64,000 nt of DNA from Brumimicrobium ulvae (GTDB taxonomy: Bacteria > Bacteroidota > Bacteroidia > Flavobacteriales_D > Crocinitomicaceae). The stretch is from contig NZ_CANNGT010000002.1 of NCBI RefSeq assembly GCF_947504225.1, forward strand, positions 186,001 to 250,000. The letters are read 5' to 3'. Below are positions 43,244 to 52,782 of this stretch, in pieces; within the stretch, counting starts at the first letter, position 1, and every line of letters starts with the position of its first letter. The notes beneath the pieces are model-generated. The model worked only from the letters and a program-made list of their open reading frames with translations, was not told the DNA's origin and made no database searches. The translations under genes and the position numbers were made by a program.

Positions 43244-44258
43244 GCACTACCTTTCCAGTCGATTTTCCAGAGCCTATAAACTCATGGGCTTCACTAATTT
43301 CTTTAGCGTTATACACAGCGCCCACTTGTGGATCCAATTGACCTTCGATAGCTAGTTTCACCACCTCTTCTAAACAGAATTGTAACGTTAAAGGCTTAAA
43401 GTCGGCTACTTTTAGCATATTAATCCCAATAATGCTTTTCGAACGCATCATTAAAGTAATCGGAATAATAATGCCCATTTTTCGAACAAAGTTCAAAGTA
43501 GAAAGTGTTCCCCATTTTTTACCCGAACGTTCACTGCCTCCAAAAAGTACCAGTGCACCAGTACAGCCCAATAACTGCCAATCTTTTTTAAAGGTTGAAC
43601 CTCCAACTGGATTAAATGAAACGTCTACACGTTGATCTTTAAGTATTGCTTTTACTTGCCCGTAATAATCACTTTCAGTATAATTTACAATATGACTTAC
43701 ACCTTGGTCTTTTAAGTATTTCGCTTTATCTGTATTTCTTGTTTTCGCAATAATATTAACTCCTTTATTGCGCAATAACTGAATCAAAGCCGTTCCAACT
43801 CCACCAGCTGCGGCATGAATTAATACATTGTCTCCCTTTTGAATTGTCGTAGCAACAAAAGCCATATAGTAGGCCGTAACATATTGCGTAGCTAAAGCTA
43901 AGGCTTTATTTCCGTCGTAATCTCCAATTATGGCAACAGCGAAATGCTTGGTATTTACCAGCTGACTATATCCACCAAATCGGGTAAAAGCAACTACACG
44001 TTTACCCATTAAATTGGCAGGACTGTTTTTTCCTACTTTTGTTACCTTTCCCACGACTTCGTAGCCCAAAACACAAGGCAGAGGAGGAGCTTCTCGGTAG
44101 TTTCCTTCCCTAGACATTACATCGGCATAGTTTACACCAAATCGTTCTACTTCAATTTGAACTTCATCCTCTAAAGGTTCGCTAATGGAAAGCTCTTTAA
44201 AAGCAAAAGCATCTTTAGATGCTCCGTATTTTACAAGTTCTATGGATAGTTTAGTCAT
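43233..44258 (-). CDS. Medium-chain dehydrogenase/reductase, quinone-oxidoreductase-like
   Basis: This 341-residue MDR protein has the GroES-like domain (YADVMSREGNYREAPPLPCVLGYEVVGKV) and the NADPH-binding Rossmann motif HAAAGGVGTALIQL. Zinc-binding cysteines are absent, so it belongs with the VAT1/quinone-oxidoreductase group. Substrate unknown. It overlaps rsmI by 8 nt and the glycosyltransferase by 11 nt. Confidence 0.88.
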   Translation of the reverse strand: MTKLSIELVKYGASKDAFAFKELSISEPLEDEVQIEVERFGVNYADVMSREGNYREAPPLPCVLGYEVVGKVTKVGKNSPANLMGKRVVAFTRFGGYSQLVNTKHFAVAIIGDYDGNKALALATQYVTAYYMAFVATTIQKGDNVLIHAAAGGVGTALIQLLRNKGVNIIAKTRNTDKAKYLKDQGVSHIVNYTESDYYGQVKAILKDQRVDVSFNPVGGSTFKKDWQLLGCTGALVLFGGSERSGKKWGTLSTLNFVRKMGIIIPITLMMRSKSIIGINMLKVADFKPLTLQFCLEEVVKLAIEGQLDPQVGAVYNAKEISEAHEFIGSGKSTGKVVLEW

Positions 44259-44940
44259 TTTTTTTCTCTTTTGTTTTAGCGCTGATTACGATAACAATTT
44301 CACCTTTTGGAGGTGTTTCTTCAAAATAGGCAAGTAATTCTTCTGCTGTTCCACGGTGAAAAGTTTCATACATTTTAGAAATTTCTCGTGCAACACAAAC
44401 TTGACGGTTGGGTTCTAAATATTCCACCATTTCTTTCAAGGCCTTAACCAAGCGGTGTGGCGATTCATAGAGAACCACTGATCTAGATTCATCTGCAATG
44501 GTTTTCCATTTGGTTTGACGGCCTTTTTTATGGGGTAAAAAACCTTCAAAAATAAAGCTATCGCAAGGAAATCCAGAACCAACAATCGCCGGAATAATTG
44601 CGGAGGGTCCAGGCAAGCAAACAACGTTGATCTCGTTTTCTATACACGCCCTAACCAATAAAAAACCAGGATCAGAAATGGATGGTGTACCTGCATCAGA
44701 AACTATAGCGGCAGACCCAGCAGCTTTAATTTGATCGATGATGCGTTCAACAGTTTTGTGCTCATTGTGAATATGGTAGGCAATTAATTGGTTTGAAATT
44801 TCATAATGCTTCAGCAATTGACCAGTCGTACGGGTGTCTTCAGCCAAAATGAAATCTGCCTCCTTCAATATGCGAAGGGCACGCAAGGTGATGTCTTCTA
44901 AGTTACCAATTGGTGTAGGCACTACGTATAATACACTCAT
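44251..44940 (-). CDS. rsmI: 16S rRNA 2'-O-ribose C1402 methyltransferase
   Basis: This 229-residue tetrapyrrole-methylase-fold enzyme has LYVVPTPIGNLEDITLRAL, LAEDTRTTGQLLKHYEI, AAIVSDAGTPSISDPGFLLV and FEGFLPHKKGRQ, all RsmI signatures. It methylates C1402 of 16S rRNA together with RsmH. It starts 3 bp after the RDD gene stop and overlaps the oxidoreductase. Confidence 0.95.
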   Translation of the reverse strand: MSVLYVVPTPIGNLEDITLRALRILKEADFILAEDTRTTGQLLKHYEISNQLIAYHIHNEHKTVERIIDQIKAAGSAAIVSDAGTPSISDPGFLLVRACIENEINVVCLPGPSAIIPAIVGSGFPCDSFIFEGFLPHKKGRQTKWKTIADESRSVVLYESPHRLVKALKEMVEYLEPNRQVCVAREISKMYETFHRGTAEELLAYFEETPPKGEIVIVISAKTKEKKND

Positions 44941-44943
44941 ATT

Positions 44944-45738
44944 TTATCTTGTTAAAACGATATAATCGTTCAGAATTGTTTTTAAAAATTTCAATTTTTT
45001 CTTTGGTGTTTCTTCCATTTTTAAATCATCTGCAATCTTATCAGCTAGCTCTATAGCTAGTTCTTTTGTTGCTTTATTTTTGTAGGCTTCAACACGAGAA
45101 ATTACATTTTTTACCAACATCATATCTTCATCAGTATACATGGAAACACCTAGGTATTGAGGAGTATAGTTTTGATTGCTACGAATGGCTAAAATGTCCC
45201 GGATAGAATAAACTTTTTTAGGCCTTTTTCTCACCACCACTGTATTGGCCATAAAATCTCCAATTCTTTGATTTTTACTTGAAATAGAACTGATCAAAGT
45301 ATCAAAGAAAAACGATGCAATTAAAGCCATTATTCCTCCGAAGGCAATCATAAAAATATACATTTCGTAGGGTCTAAATAACCAACGCGTGAAGTAATCT
45401 TTAAATTTTGCATTTTCTCCGTTGACTTTGGTCACCCGAATACCAAGCGCCATTTTTCCAATGGTCTGACCTTTTGTAAAGTATTCCATCATAGGAGTAT
45501 ACAAAACAAAGGGCAAATAAACCATTATGCTAAAAAAGATGACCCAAAAATCATAAGAGTGTTGATCAAAAATGGAAAAGTTAGTAGAGAAAATGATCAT
45601 AATGAGTATCATCATGATGAAAAAATACGACACAAGAATTACGACATCTAAAAGCACGGCAAGCAACCTCTGTCCAATACTGGCCAACTCGACTTCGATG
45701 GGCACATTTTGATCTGTTGTGAGCTTTAGCTTTTGCAT
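44944..45738 (-). CDS. RDD-family membrane protein
   Basis: This 264-residue protein contains an RDD domain: RLLAVLLDVVILVSYFFIMM, then FTKGQTIGKMALGIRVTKVNGENAKF and a third helix region with the conserved Arg/Asp pattern (FTRWLFRPYEMYIF). A C-terminal cytoplasmic part follows (about 170-264). RDD proteins are putative transporters or membrane-protein partners. It is the last gene of the SpoIIM/MoxR cluster, 89 bp after DUF58. Confidence 0.85.
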   Translation of the reverse strand: MQKLKLTTDQNVPIEVELASIGQRLLAVLLDVVILVSYFFIMMILIMIIFSTNFSIFDQHSYDFWVIFFSIMVYLPFVLYTPMMEYFTKGQTIGKMALGIRVTKVNGENAKFKDYFTRWLFRPYEMYIFMIAFGGIMALIASFFFDTLISSISSKNQRIGDFMANTVVVRKRPKKVYSIRDILAIRSNQNYTPQYLGVSMYTDEDMMLVKNVISRVEAYKNKATKELAIELADKIADDLKMEETPKKKLKFLKTILNDYIVLTR

Positions 45739-45827
45739 AATTTTAAAACATAAAGGTAATCAATAAATATAAAATAATGAGGGCTGTTTTGATGAGGGTA
45801 TTTGGAAGCACGTTTTGTAAAAGCTAC

Positions 45828-47153
45828 TTAAACCAATCCTTTTGACTTCAATTCTAAATATTTATTCAAAGTATCTATATTCAATTCATTGGGTGCCGTA
45901 AGCACAGTTTGAATTCCATGTCGGTTCAACTCTTTGGCAATTCTTTTTTTGGTATTGATGACATCTTCTGCCAATGTAGAAACATACAGTTCTCTAGCAG
46001 AGGCTGGATTTTTAGTCAATTCGTCATTCAAATCTGTGTTCTTAAAGAAAACAACCACCAAAACATGTTTCTTATTGATGCTTTTTAGCATAGGTAAAGC
46101 ACGATGCATTGCCAATTCTGTTTCAAAATTGGTATAAAGCATCAAAAGTGAACGAAAAGGGATAGTTTTTCGTAAGGATTGATATAAAAGTGAGTAATTC
46201 GCCTCTTTAAACTCTGTTTTTTGTGCATAAAGTGCATCCAATATTCTTTGAAGTTGTCGTTTGCCAGCATCAGGAGCAATTTGAGTTCCTATTTTATGCG
46301 AAAATGTAACCAAACCAATTTTATCGCCTTTACGCAATGCAATATTTGAAAAAACAAGGGTGCTGTTTATGGCATGGTCCAACAAGGTAAGGCCTTCAAA
46401 TTTATGTTCCATAGAACGCGATTTATCAATGACCGCAAAAACCGATTGTGAACGCTCTTCTTGATATTGATTGACCATTAATTCTGAACGCCGTGATGTT
46501 GCTTTCCAATTTATGGTACGAATGTCATCCCCTTGGATGTAATTTTTGATTTGCTCAAATTCATTGTTGTGACCCAAACGACGGATTTTTTTAATTCCTC
46601 TTTGTTGAGTTTGTTGACTAAACATTAAAAACTCGAAGTTTTTCATTTGCAAGACCGAAGGATAAACCAAAACACTTTGTGGTGTTTCAATAATTACTCT
46701 TCGTTCGAGTAAACTTAAAAAAGAGCGTAAAAAAACATGGATATTCTTCCAGTGATAAGCACCTCTTTTGGTGGGTTTGAAAGAATAATTAAAACTTTCC
46801 TTTTGTCCAGATTTCACAAAACCATAAAAAGCCAAATCCCTGGCCTGCATTTCATAAGGAGGTTCATCAAAAACAGTAATTTTATAAGGTTGGTTTCCAG
46901 TGTTTTTTAGAGTGAGTTGAATGGTGGTTTCATCTCCTAAATTAAGGCGTGGCTCTATGATTCTTTCAGCATAAATAGCTTGTTTATTGGCAAAAAGCAA
47001 CAAAGCATCTAATAGAGTGAGGATAATTAAAACAACCAAAGAAAACTGTCCTAGGTAAAACAATACAGGAAGATAAAAACCGGTCACGATAAGAATTACA
47101 CCAACCCCAAAGGCGATAAAAAAGAACTGCGATATGTAAAGAGACTTTAGCAT
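45828..47153 (-). CDS. DUF58 domain protein (MoxR partner)
   Basis: This 441-residue protein has two N-terminal membrane helices (about 10-55) and a C-terminal DUF58/VWA-like region with GDDIRTINWKATSRRSELMVNQYQEERSQ and VIDKSRSM (MIDAS-like DKSRS). DUF58 proteins work with MoxR AAA+ ATPases in protein maturation or complex assembly. It starts 3 bp after moxR. Confidence 0.9.
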   Translation of the reverse strand: MLKSLYISQFFFIAFGVGVILIVTGFYLPVLFYLGQFSLVVLIILTLLDALLLFANKQAIYAERIIEPRLNLGDETTIQLTLKNTGNQPYKITVFDEPPYEMQARDLAFYGFVKSGQKESFNYSFKPTKRGAYHWKNIHVFLRSFLSLLERRVIIETPQSVLVYPSVLQMKNFEFLMFSQQTQQRGIKKIRRLGHNNEFEQIKNYIQGDDIRTINWKATSRRSELMVNQYQEERSQSVFAVIDKSRSMEHKFEGLTLLDHAINSTLVFSNIALRKGDKIGLVTFSHKIGTQIAPDAGKRQLQRILDALYAQKTEFKEANYSLLYQSLRKTIPFRSLLMLYTNFETELAMHRALPMLKSINKKHVLVVVFFKNTDLNDELTKNPASARELYVSTLAEDVINTKKRIAKELNRHGIQTVLTAPNELNIDTLNKYLELKSKGLV

Positions 47154-47156
47154 CTG

Positions 47157-48236
47157 TTATCTTGGCACTTCTATTTCTTGAATAATTGAAGCTACAACTT
47201 CGTTGGGTGATATTCCTTCCATTTCTGCATCCGGCGTCAGAATTAATCGGTGACTTAAGACATAAGGAGCCACAAATTGAATGTCATCAGGGGTTACAAA
47301 TGCTCTTCCTCTAATTCCTGCAACTGCTTTTGCACTTTTAAGAATAGAAAGTGAAGCTCGGGGAGAAGCACCAAGGTAAATTTTACCATGGTTTCTTGTT
47401 TGATCGATTATAGTTGCAACATAGCGAAGCAGTTCATCAGTAATGACCACCTTTTTAATTAAATCTTGAATCTTTTGAATATCAGCACTTGAAATGACCG
47501 CTTTAATTTCCTCTAAATTTGGTGGCTTAATGTTATTTCTATAGCGGTGAAGTATTTTTACTTCATCATCTAAATCGGGATAATCCATGGTGATTTTAAA
47601 TAAAAAACGATCCAATTGTGCTTCAGGTAGAGCATAAGTTCCTTCTTGCTCTATTGGGTTTTGTGTAGCAATTACAATAAAAGGAAACTCCATTTGATAA
47701 AGCTCACCGTCATAGGTGATTTGTCGCTCTTCCATCACTTCAAACAAAGCCGCTTGGGTTTTTGCTGGAGCACGGTTTATCTCATCAATTAATACCATAT
47801 TAGAAAATATTGGCCCTTTCTTAAAGAAAAACTCAGAATTCTTCATGTTGAAAACAGAAGTTCCCAATACGTCTGACGGCATTAGGTCTGGCGTAAATTG
47901 TATTCTTGAAAAATCAATATCCAAAGACTTTGACAAGACCTTTGCAGAAAGTGTTTTGGCTACACCAGGTACACCCTCCAAAAGTAGGTGTCCTGCGGAG
48001 AAAATTCCGGTCATTAATAGGTCGACCATAACTTGCTGACCAATGATAAACTCTCCCATTTTGGCGCGAATTTCATTGACCTTTTGAGAGAGCCATATCA
48101 TTTCTTGATTTTCTTCTTCGTAAGGCATTTTTTCGAGCGGATTGTTTTCTCTGTTTTCTGCTTGTGGAGTTACTTCTTCCTTATTGTTTGAAGAAGCATC
48201 TTCATTTTGCGGCATATATTTTTCGTTTTCTTCCAT
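47157..48236 (-). CDS. MoxR-family AAA+ ATPase
   Basis: This 359-residue ATPase has Walker A GVPGVAKTLSA, Walker B MVLIDEINRAPAKTQAALFEVMEERQIT, and sensor region IATQNPIEQEGTYALPEAQLDRFL. The N-terminal 40 residues are acidic and low-complexity. MoxR proteins are chaperone-like partners of DUF58/VWA proteins. It is embedded in the cluster with 2-3-bp spacers on each side. Confidence 0.95.
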   Translation of the reverse strand: MEENEKYMPQNEDASSNNKEEVTPQAENRENNPLEKMPYEEENQEMIWLSQKVNEIRAKMGEFIIGQQVMVDLLMTGIFSAGHLLLEGVPGVAKTLSAKVLSKSLDIDFSRIQFTPDLMPSDVLGTSVFNMKNSEFFFKKGPIFSNMVLIDEINRAPAKTQAALFEVMEERQITYDGELYQMEFPFIVIATQNPIEQEGTYALPEAQLDRFLFKITMDYPDLDDEVKILHRYRNNIKPPNLEEIKAVISSADIQKIQDLIKKVVITDELLRYVATIIDQTRNHGKIYLGASPRASLSILKSAKAVAGIRGRAFVTPDDIQFVAPYVLSHRLILTPDAEMEGISPNEVVASIIQEIEVPR

Positions 48237-48238
48237 GT

Positions 48239-49906
48239 CTAAGTCGGTTTAAATCGTTTTATTAAATTGTCTAATGCTTTTTTATTCTTTGTATCAAGTG
48301 ATGAAATGTTTAGGGTTGATTGCTCACCGTTTTTTAAATAAATGATGAGGTTTTGTCTATTTTCTTCAATAAACTTAATGTTTTCATGTAAAATTCGGCT
48401 TTTTCTCCTCCATAAAGGATTGATTTCGATAAGATCGCGATTCAATACCAAAGCAGGTGTGTTGAGCATGCGCGTCCCGATAGCAATTGCTAATATTCCA
48501 ATAGGCCAAAACAAAACGCCCACACCTAAGGAGAGAGACAAGAATATAAATCCAAGCAGAATAATAAAAGCACCTAAGAATATTGTTCCTATTGCTTGAC
48601 TCTTTTGTCTGTAAAGAGCAATAGGGCCGCTCGATATTTTATTCCTTACCTCTTTGTTCCAAATACCAGACTTAAAATAAAATTCTCGTTGCACTTTATA
48701 GGTGTTACCTAAGTAAATATCGCTCACCTTTGTAGTTGCTTCTAAAAACTTGAGCAATTGATCTATTTCTTCAAGTGGCACATTGGATTTTTTAGATAAA
48801 CTAATCAACGCTTTATGGTCTTCACGTTTGGCTAAATCGATATAAAAATGCTCGTAAACAGCACTATAGAAATTCCGCCTCATGATTTTCAACATCTTAT
48901 CTCCATGATTTTTATTGAAATAAATTCCCGCTAATGTATCGACATAGCTGAATCCTGTGTTTTTATTGTCTTCCTTTGCTGGAATAATAGGACGTCTTCG
49001 TTTACTTCTGAACAAAAGGTATAATAACAGTCCGAAAACAGCAAGAATAAAGCCCCAACGAAAGGCAGGGTGTTTAAATAACTCACTGAGCAAACTATGG
49101 TCTTCTTCAAATTCTCCGGATGAAGGGTCGTATTCAATAGGTTCATATTTTGCAAAGGACAACCACTGAATATGAGGTTGATCTATTTTCGAAAAAACCT
49201 CTTTAAGGTAAGCTTTACCCTCTTTTTTCAGGACTTGTACATTGGTAAAAACAAGGGGATTCAAGTGTAAATAGATTTTACCTAAACCATAAGGAATTTC
49301 AATAAAATTTGGACGTCCAAAAATGGTACTATGGATTTGTGTATGCGCATCCAACTCATGCTTATGAAACATATCCCATATTTCTGTTAGGGTATCATTT
49401 TCATAATAATAGTACATGTTGTACAACTGATCATTGATTTTATGTGGTGCTTTCTTCTTTGGTATGAAGGTAAGCGGATTTTCGTCAAACAATTTTTCGA
49501 GCAAATAAGGAGGTAGTTTTTCACTTGACAAAAAAAAGCTACTTCCATATTCTATACCTTGAAGTAATAGGTCAGTTTCTTCATCTGTAAGCATGAATTC
49601 TAAGCCAATATACATCATAATTGAGGAATCAAGCCTCGTAATAGAATCCAGTAACTGGTAATTAGAATAATCATTAAAGACGGTAAAACGGCCATCAGCA
49701 ACGGCCAACTCTCTAAATGCGTATAAACCATAAGGATTTTTGTCCTCAAGAGCTAAATCAACTTTCCAGTTAGAAGAAGTAAATGCTTTCTTATGCTGCT
49801 GTTGAGTTGAAGGCGTTGATTTACTTCCAGCATTAAGAAATACCACCGTCAATGCGCCCACAAGCACAACCGCAAATATGAGGTAGAGCATTCGGTTTCT
49901 ATTCAT
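48239..49906 (-). CDS. DUF4350-domain membrane protein
   Basis: This 555-residue protein has an N-terminal helix, then a DUF4350/GATase-like extracytoplasmic part (about 40-260; LQGIEYGSSFFLSSE), a second membrane helix near 285-300 (WGFILAVFGLLLYLLFRSKRRRP), and two C-terminal helices (about 445-490). It is typical of the MoxR/DUF58/DUF4129 cluster, whose role (stress or cell-envelope assembly) is only partly known. It overlaps the next gene by 8 nt. Confidence 0.82.
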   Translation of the reverse strand: MNRNRMLYLIFAVVLVGALTVVFLNAGSKSTPSTQQQHKKAFTSSNWKVDLALEDKNPYGLYAFRELAVADGRFTVFNDYSNYQLLDSITRLDSSIMMYIGLEFMLTDEETDLLLQGIEYGSSFFLSSEKLPPYLLEKLFDENPLTFIPKKKAPHKINDQLYNMYYYYENDTLTEIWDMFHKHELDAHTQIHSTIFGRPNFIEIPYGLGKIYLHLNPLVFTNVQVLKKEGKAYLKEVFSKIDQPHIQWLSFAKYEPIEYDPSSGEFEEDHSLLSELFKHPAFRWGFILAVFGLLLYLLFRSKRRRPIIPAKEDNKNTGFSYVDTLAGIYFNKNHGDKMLKIMRRNFYSAVYEHFYIDLAKREDHKALISLSKKSNVPLEEIDQLLKFLEATTKVSDIYLGNTYKVQREFYFKSGIWNKEVRNKISSGPIALYRQKSQAIGTIFLGAFIILLGFIFLSLSLGVGVLFWPIGILAIAIGTRMLNTPALVLNRDLIEINPLWRRKSRILHENIKFIEENRQNLIIYLKNGEQSTLNISSLDTKNKKALDNLIKRFKPT

Positions 49907-50765
49907 CCTTCAGACGGTTTAAAAAATCAGAATAAAATGTGGAGAAACGTTCAAAAGTGGCTTTGTTGGGTAAGTTTTTTCCATACCAACTCCATTCGTA
50001 CATTAAAACAGCTTTATTGAAATTAGTAGCTTCTTCTTGCGTACTCATTTCTATACTATAATGTGAGTTTGTTTTTCTTTTTGCCCATTTAATCCAGTTG
50101 CGTTCTATCAATGCCTTCAAAAGCATAATGTAGTAAATTCGTATAGCCGTACGATAATCTTCTGCAGCAATAGCTTGATCAAGGTCTATTTCTAACTTGC
50201 TTTTTTGAATGGTTTCAGGATTAATTTCATTGTCTTCATCATAAATATAAGCGCCAATTTTTTGATCAGGTTTTGAGGCGTTCTTAAAGAAGAAATGATA
50301 AATTAAAAAGACGAGCAAAAGGATTGCAATGCTGATTAAAAAGAACTTTATCAATGAACCATCTCCCCAATCCCAGTCAGGACCGTCATAATCTGGAGGG
50401 TTTACTTTAGGTGCGTCTGTATCAGGAGTAGATAAATCTTCTATTCCTTGATCGTTTTCATCTTTGATGTGTTTTTTTACTCCTTTGTCAGACCCATTTG
50501 CAAAACGCTTTTCTCTCGAAGTGATTATTTCGTCGTCTGTAGCAGATTTGTTTACCTTATTTTGAAGGGCTTTACTTTCATTGAATTGTTGCGGAGAAAT
50601 ATAATCCTTTTCTGGTCCTTTTGGACGCTTCGAAGGTTTGTATTGAATTCCTTCATTCAATTCTTCCCAACGTTGATCAAACGTTTCGTCTTGACCCATA
50701 ACGAATAAAGGCAGCAGTGCAAGAATCACCCAGATGAAACGATATTTTATTGAAAAGCTATTCAA
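49899..50765 (-). CDS. DUF4129-domain membrane protein
   Basis: No ATG fits the N-terminus. A TTG at 50765, overlapping the SpoIIM stop region by 8 nt, gives a short signal-like segment (YRFIWVILALLPLFVMGQ); a further TTG at 50804 is possible. The protein has a low-complexity spacer, a membrane helix (about 140-160) and a C-terminal DUF4129 part (IRIYYIMLLKALIERNWIKWAK). It belongs with the cluster's MoxR/DUF58 genes. Confidence 0.75.
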   Translation of the reverse strand: MNSFSIKYRFIWVILALLPLFVMGQDETFDQRWEELNEGIQYKPSKRPKGPEKDYISPQQFNESKALQNKVNKSATDDEIITSREKRFANGSDKGVKKHIKDENDQGIEDLSTPDTDAPKVNPPDYDGPDWDWGDGSLIKFFLISIAILLLVFLIYHFFFKNASKPDQKIGAYIYDEDNEINPETIQKSKLEIDLDQAIAAEDYRTAIRIYYIMLLKALIERNWIKWAKRKTNSHYSIEMSTQEEATNFNKAVLMYEWSWYGKNLPNKATFERFSTFYSDFLNRLKDE

Positions 50766-52653
50766 AATCGGCGTTTGTTTCTTTAATTCTACTGCGTTGA
50801 CCAAATTGTTGGAATGCTGCTTTTAATCCTATAGCTTCATTTTCTTCTTTGACAGAATAAAAAAGTAAGGCAAAAACGATAAAAAAGAGGGGAAGAATTA
50901 CCACGATAAAGCTAACATAAACCAATTGCCTGATGACATTCGTCCAAACAATAGGGTCTGCTGTAAATTCAGCAAAAATAGGCAGTAAAAAATCAATGAA
51001 CCAATCCAATAAATCTCCCATATCACCAACAACAAAAGCAAAAGGTTGTGCAAAGAAGAAGGTAGTTAAACAGAGTACAATTAACATAACTATGCTCGAG
51101 TTCCATTTTTTAGAAGAGACAACATATCCATTTTTTAAAACAGGTTTTTCTTCTAAACCAACGCTTGCAGGTGCAAGAATAAAAAAGGGGAAAATTAAAA
51201 TTGATGGAATAATTATGAAATACGGAAGTACTATCAATAAGAAGTAAATGGGCAACAGCGCGATAAACATTTTAAAAAACCGTTGTCTTACATAATGAGT
51301 GAAAAGTGGAGTTGAAAATTCATTTTCCGTAGAATAAAGACTAAAAAACACTGATAATGCAATAAAAGTAATGGGAAACAGCCAAAAAACAGCAACCAAT
51401 GTATCTGATAAACCATTGTAAGCAACACCCCACGGATTTCCAAACAGTATTGAAAGTTGACCAGACCAATCATAAGCGTATAGAACAGTTAGGTCTGAGT
51501 AATGCGAAAAAAACTGATACACAAGAATAATTGCAATTAGAGGAAAAGCTGTGCGGATTATTCCTTTCCAGAAAAAGCTAAACTTGACAAAGAACAATTG
51601 AAAACTTTCACGAAAAATTTGAATATTTTTTCTGATTTTATAAGGCTTAAAATCGACTTTTTCGAAGGCATTAACCTGTGGTGCAGCATGTACTTTTTCA
51701 GGGTATTTACGTGCAACTAGAAGGGGATAAATAACATAATAAAACAAGATCATTGCAAAAGAAAAAAGGACAATCATCCATTTTGACCAATCGGGCAGAA
51801 CTTGGTAGTTTCTTGTTACATAACTTTCTAAGAATCCTGCGATGATAAAAATAGGAATTAGCGACAACATAATACGTATTCCTCTCATGCCGCTCATTTG
51901 AAGGGCTTGTAGACGCGTGTAACTTCCTGGAAATAAAATTCCATGACCAAGTGTAAAACCAGCGCCAGAAGCAATTACGATGGCAGAAATTTCAAACGCT
52001 CCGTGGATCCAAATGGTTAAAAAAGAAGTGAGCAATAACCCTTTCATTTTAAAAAAGTATTGAAATACACCCACCATTATGGCATTATTAAACAAGATAA
52101 CGTGAGTTCCTAAGGAGAATAAAATTCCGCCAAAAAAACACATCAGTGCAACCCGGATATTGTTCAGTGTGATTTGAACAAACATAGTTCCTTGAGAGGT
52201 GTCACCATAAATGCCCAATGGATTTCCAGCAGCAATATTTTCTTCCGTAAGTTGAATGTAATAACTTCCTAAGATTGTTTTTGCGAAATTAATGTCTTGA
52301 TGTGTTGAAAAAGCACCAATCACTGCATAAATAAGAAATAAAATGAGCGCGAAAAGTAGATTTTTTCGGGCCCTATATATTTCAAGGGGTAAATCTATAG
52401 TCCATGCTTTCCAAACAACAGAAAAGGGCTCTTTTTTCTGTTTGTACAATTGTCGGTGGACGCTTTGCGCAAGATAATTGAGGTAAGCACGCACTGTTCT
52501 TTTTTCATAAAAAGTTTGCGCATAACTTAAGTCATTATTGAGTTCAGTGTACAATTCACGAATTTCTTCGGGATTAGTCGAAGAGGAAGTCAAGTGTTTT
52601 TCATATCTGTTCCACTTGTTCTTATTCTGATTGATGAACTCTGTTTCCTTCAT
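50758..52653 (-). CDS. SpoIIM-family membrane protein with extra membrane domain
   Basis: This 631-residue protein is nearly twice the usual size. The N-terminal half is a SpoIIM/DUF95-like integral membrane protein (FINQNKNKWNRYEKHL start, LGTHVILFNNAIMVGVFQYF, WIHGAFEISAIVIASGAGFTLG). The C-terminal half (about 345-600) is a second polytopic block with helices LIAIILVYQFF, VFWLFPITFIALSVFF, FMLIVLPYF-type segments and a soluble insertion. In relatives this second block may be a separate gene; here it is fused. It is the first gene of the cluster. Confidence 0.85.
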   Translation of the reverse strand: MKETEFINQNKNKWNRYEKHLTSSSTNPEEIRELYTELNNDLSYAQTFYEKRTVRAYLNYLAQSVHRQLYKQKKEPFSVVWKAWTIDLPLEIYRARKNLLFALILFLIYAVIGAFSTHQDINFAKTILGSYYIQLTEENIAAGNPLGIYGDTSQGTMFVQITLNNIRVALMCFFGGILFSLGTHVILFNNAIMVGVFQYFFKMKGLLLTSFLTIWIHGAFEISAIVIASGAGFTLGHGILFPGSYTRLQALQMSGMRGIRIMLSLIPIFIIAGFLESYVTRNYQVLPDWSKWMIVLFSFAMILFYYVIYPLLVARKYPEKVHAAPQVNAFEKVDFKPYKIRKNIQIFRESFQLFFVKFSFFWKGIIRTAFPLIAIILVYQFFSHYSDLTVLYAYDWSGQLSILFGNPWGVAYNGLSDTLVAVFWLFPITFIALSVFFSLYSTENEFSTPLFTHYVRQRFFKMFIALLPIYFLLIVLPYFIIIPSILIFPFFILAPASVGLEEKPVLKNGYVVSSKKWNSSIVMLIVLCLTTFFFAQPFAFVVGDMGDLLDWFIDFLLPIFAEFTADPIVWTNVIRQLVYVSFIVVILPLFFIVFALLFYSVKEENEAIGLKAAFQQFGQRSRIKETNADFE

Positions 52654-52720
52654 TAAGTGATTAAAGTTAATATTTATTTTTAATCGTTTGTCATTCTCTA
52701 TATCAAATGTAGCCTACAAG

Positions 52721-52753
52721 AAATGCCCTAAAATAAACTTATTTAGGGCATTT
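52721..52753 (-). terminator. Hairpin terminator
   Basis: AAATGCCCTAAA / TTTAGGGCATTT, a perfect 12-bp stem with a 9-base loop. It is 30 bp after the stop of the minus-strand gene ending at 52783 and could work in both directions. Confidence 0.7.
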
Positions 52754-52782
52754 CACAGTATGTTTATGTTAGACTAATGGTC

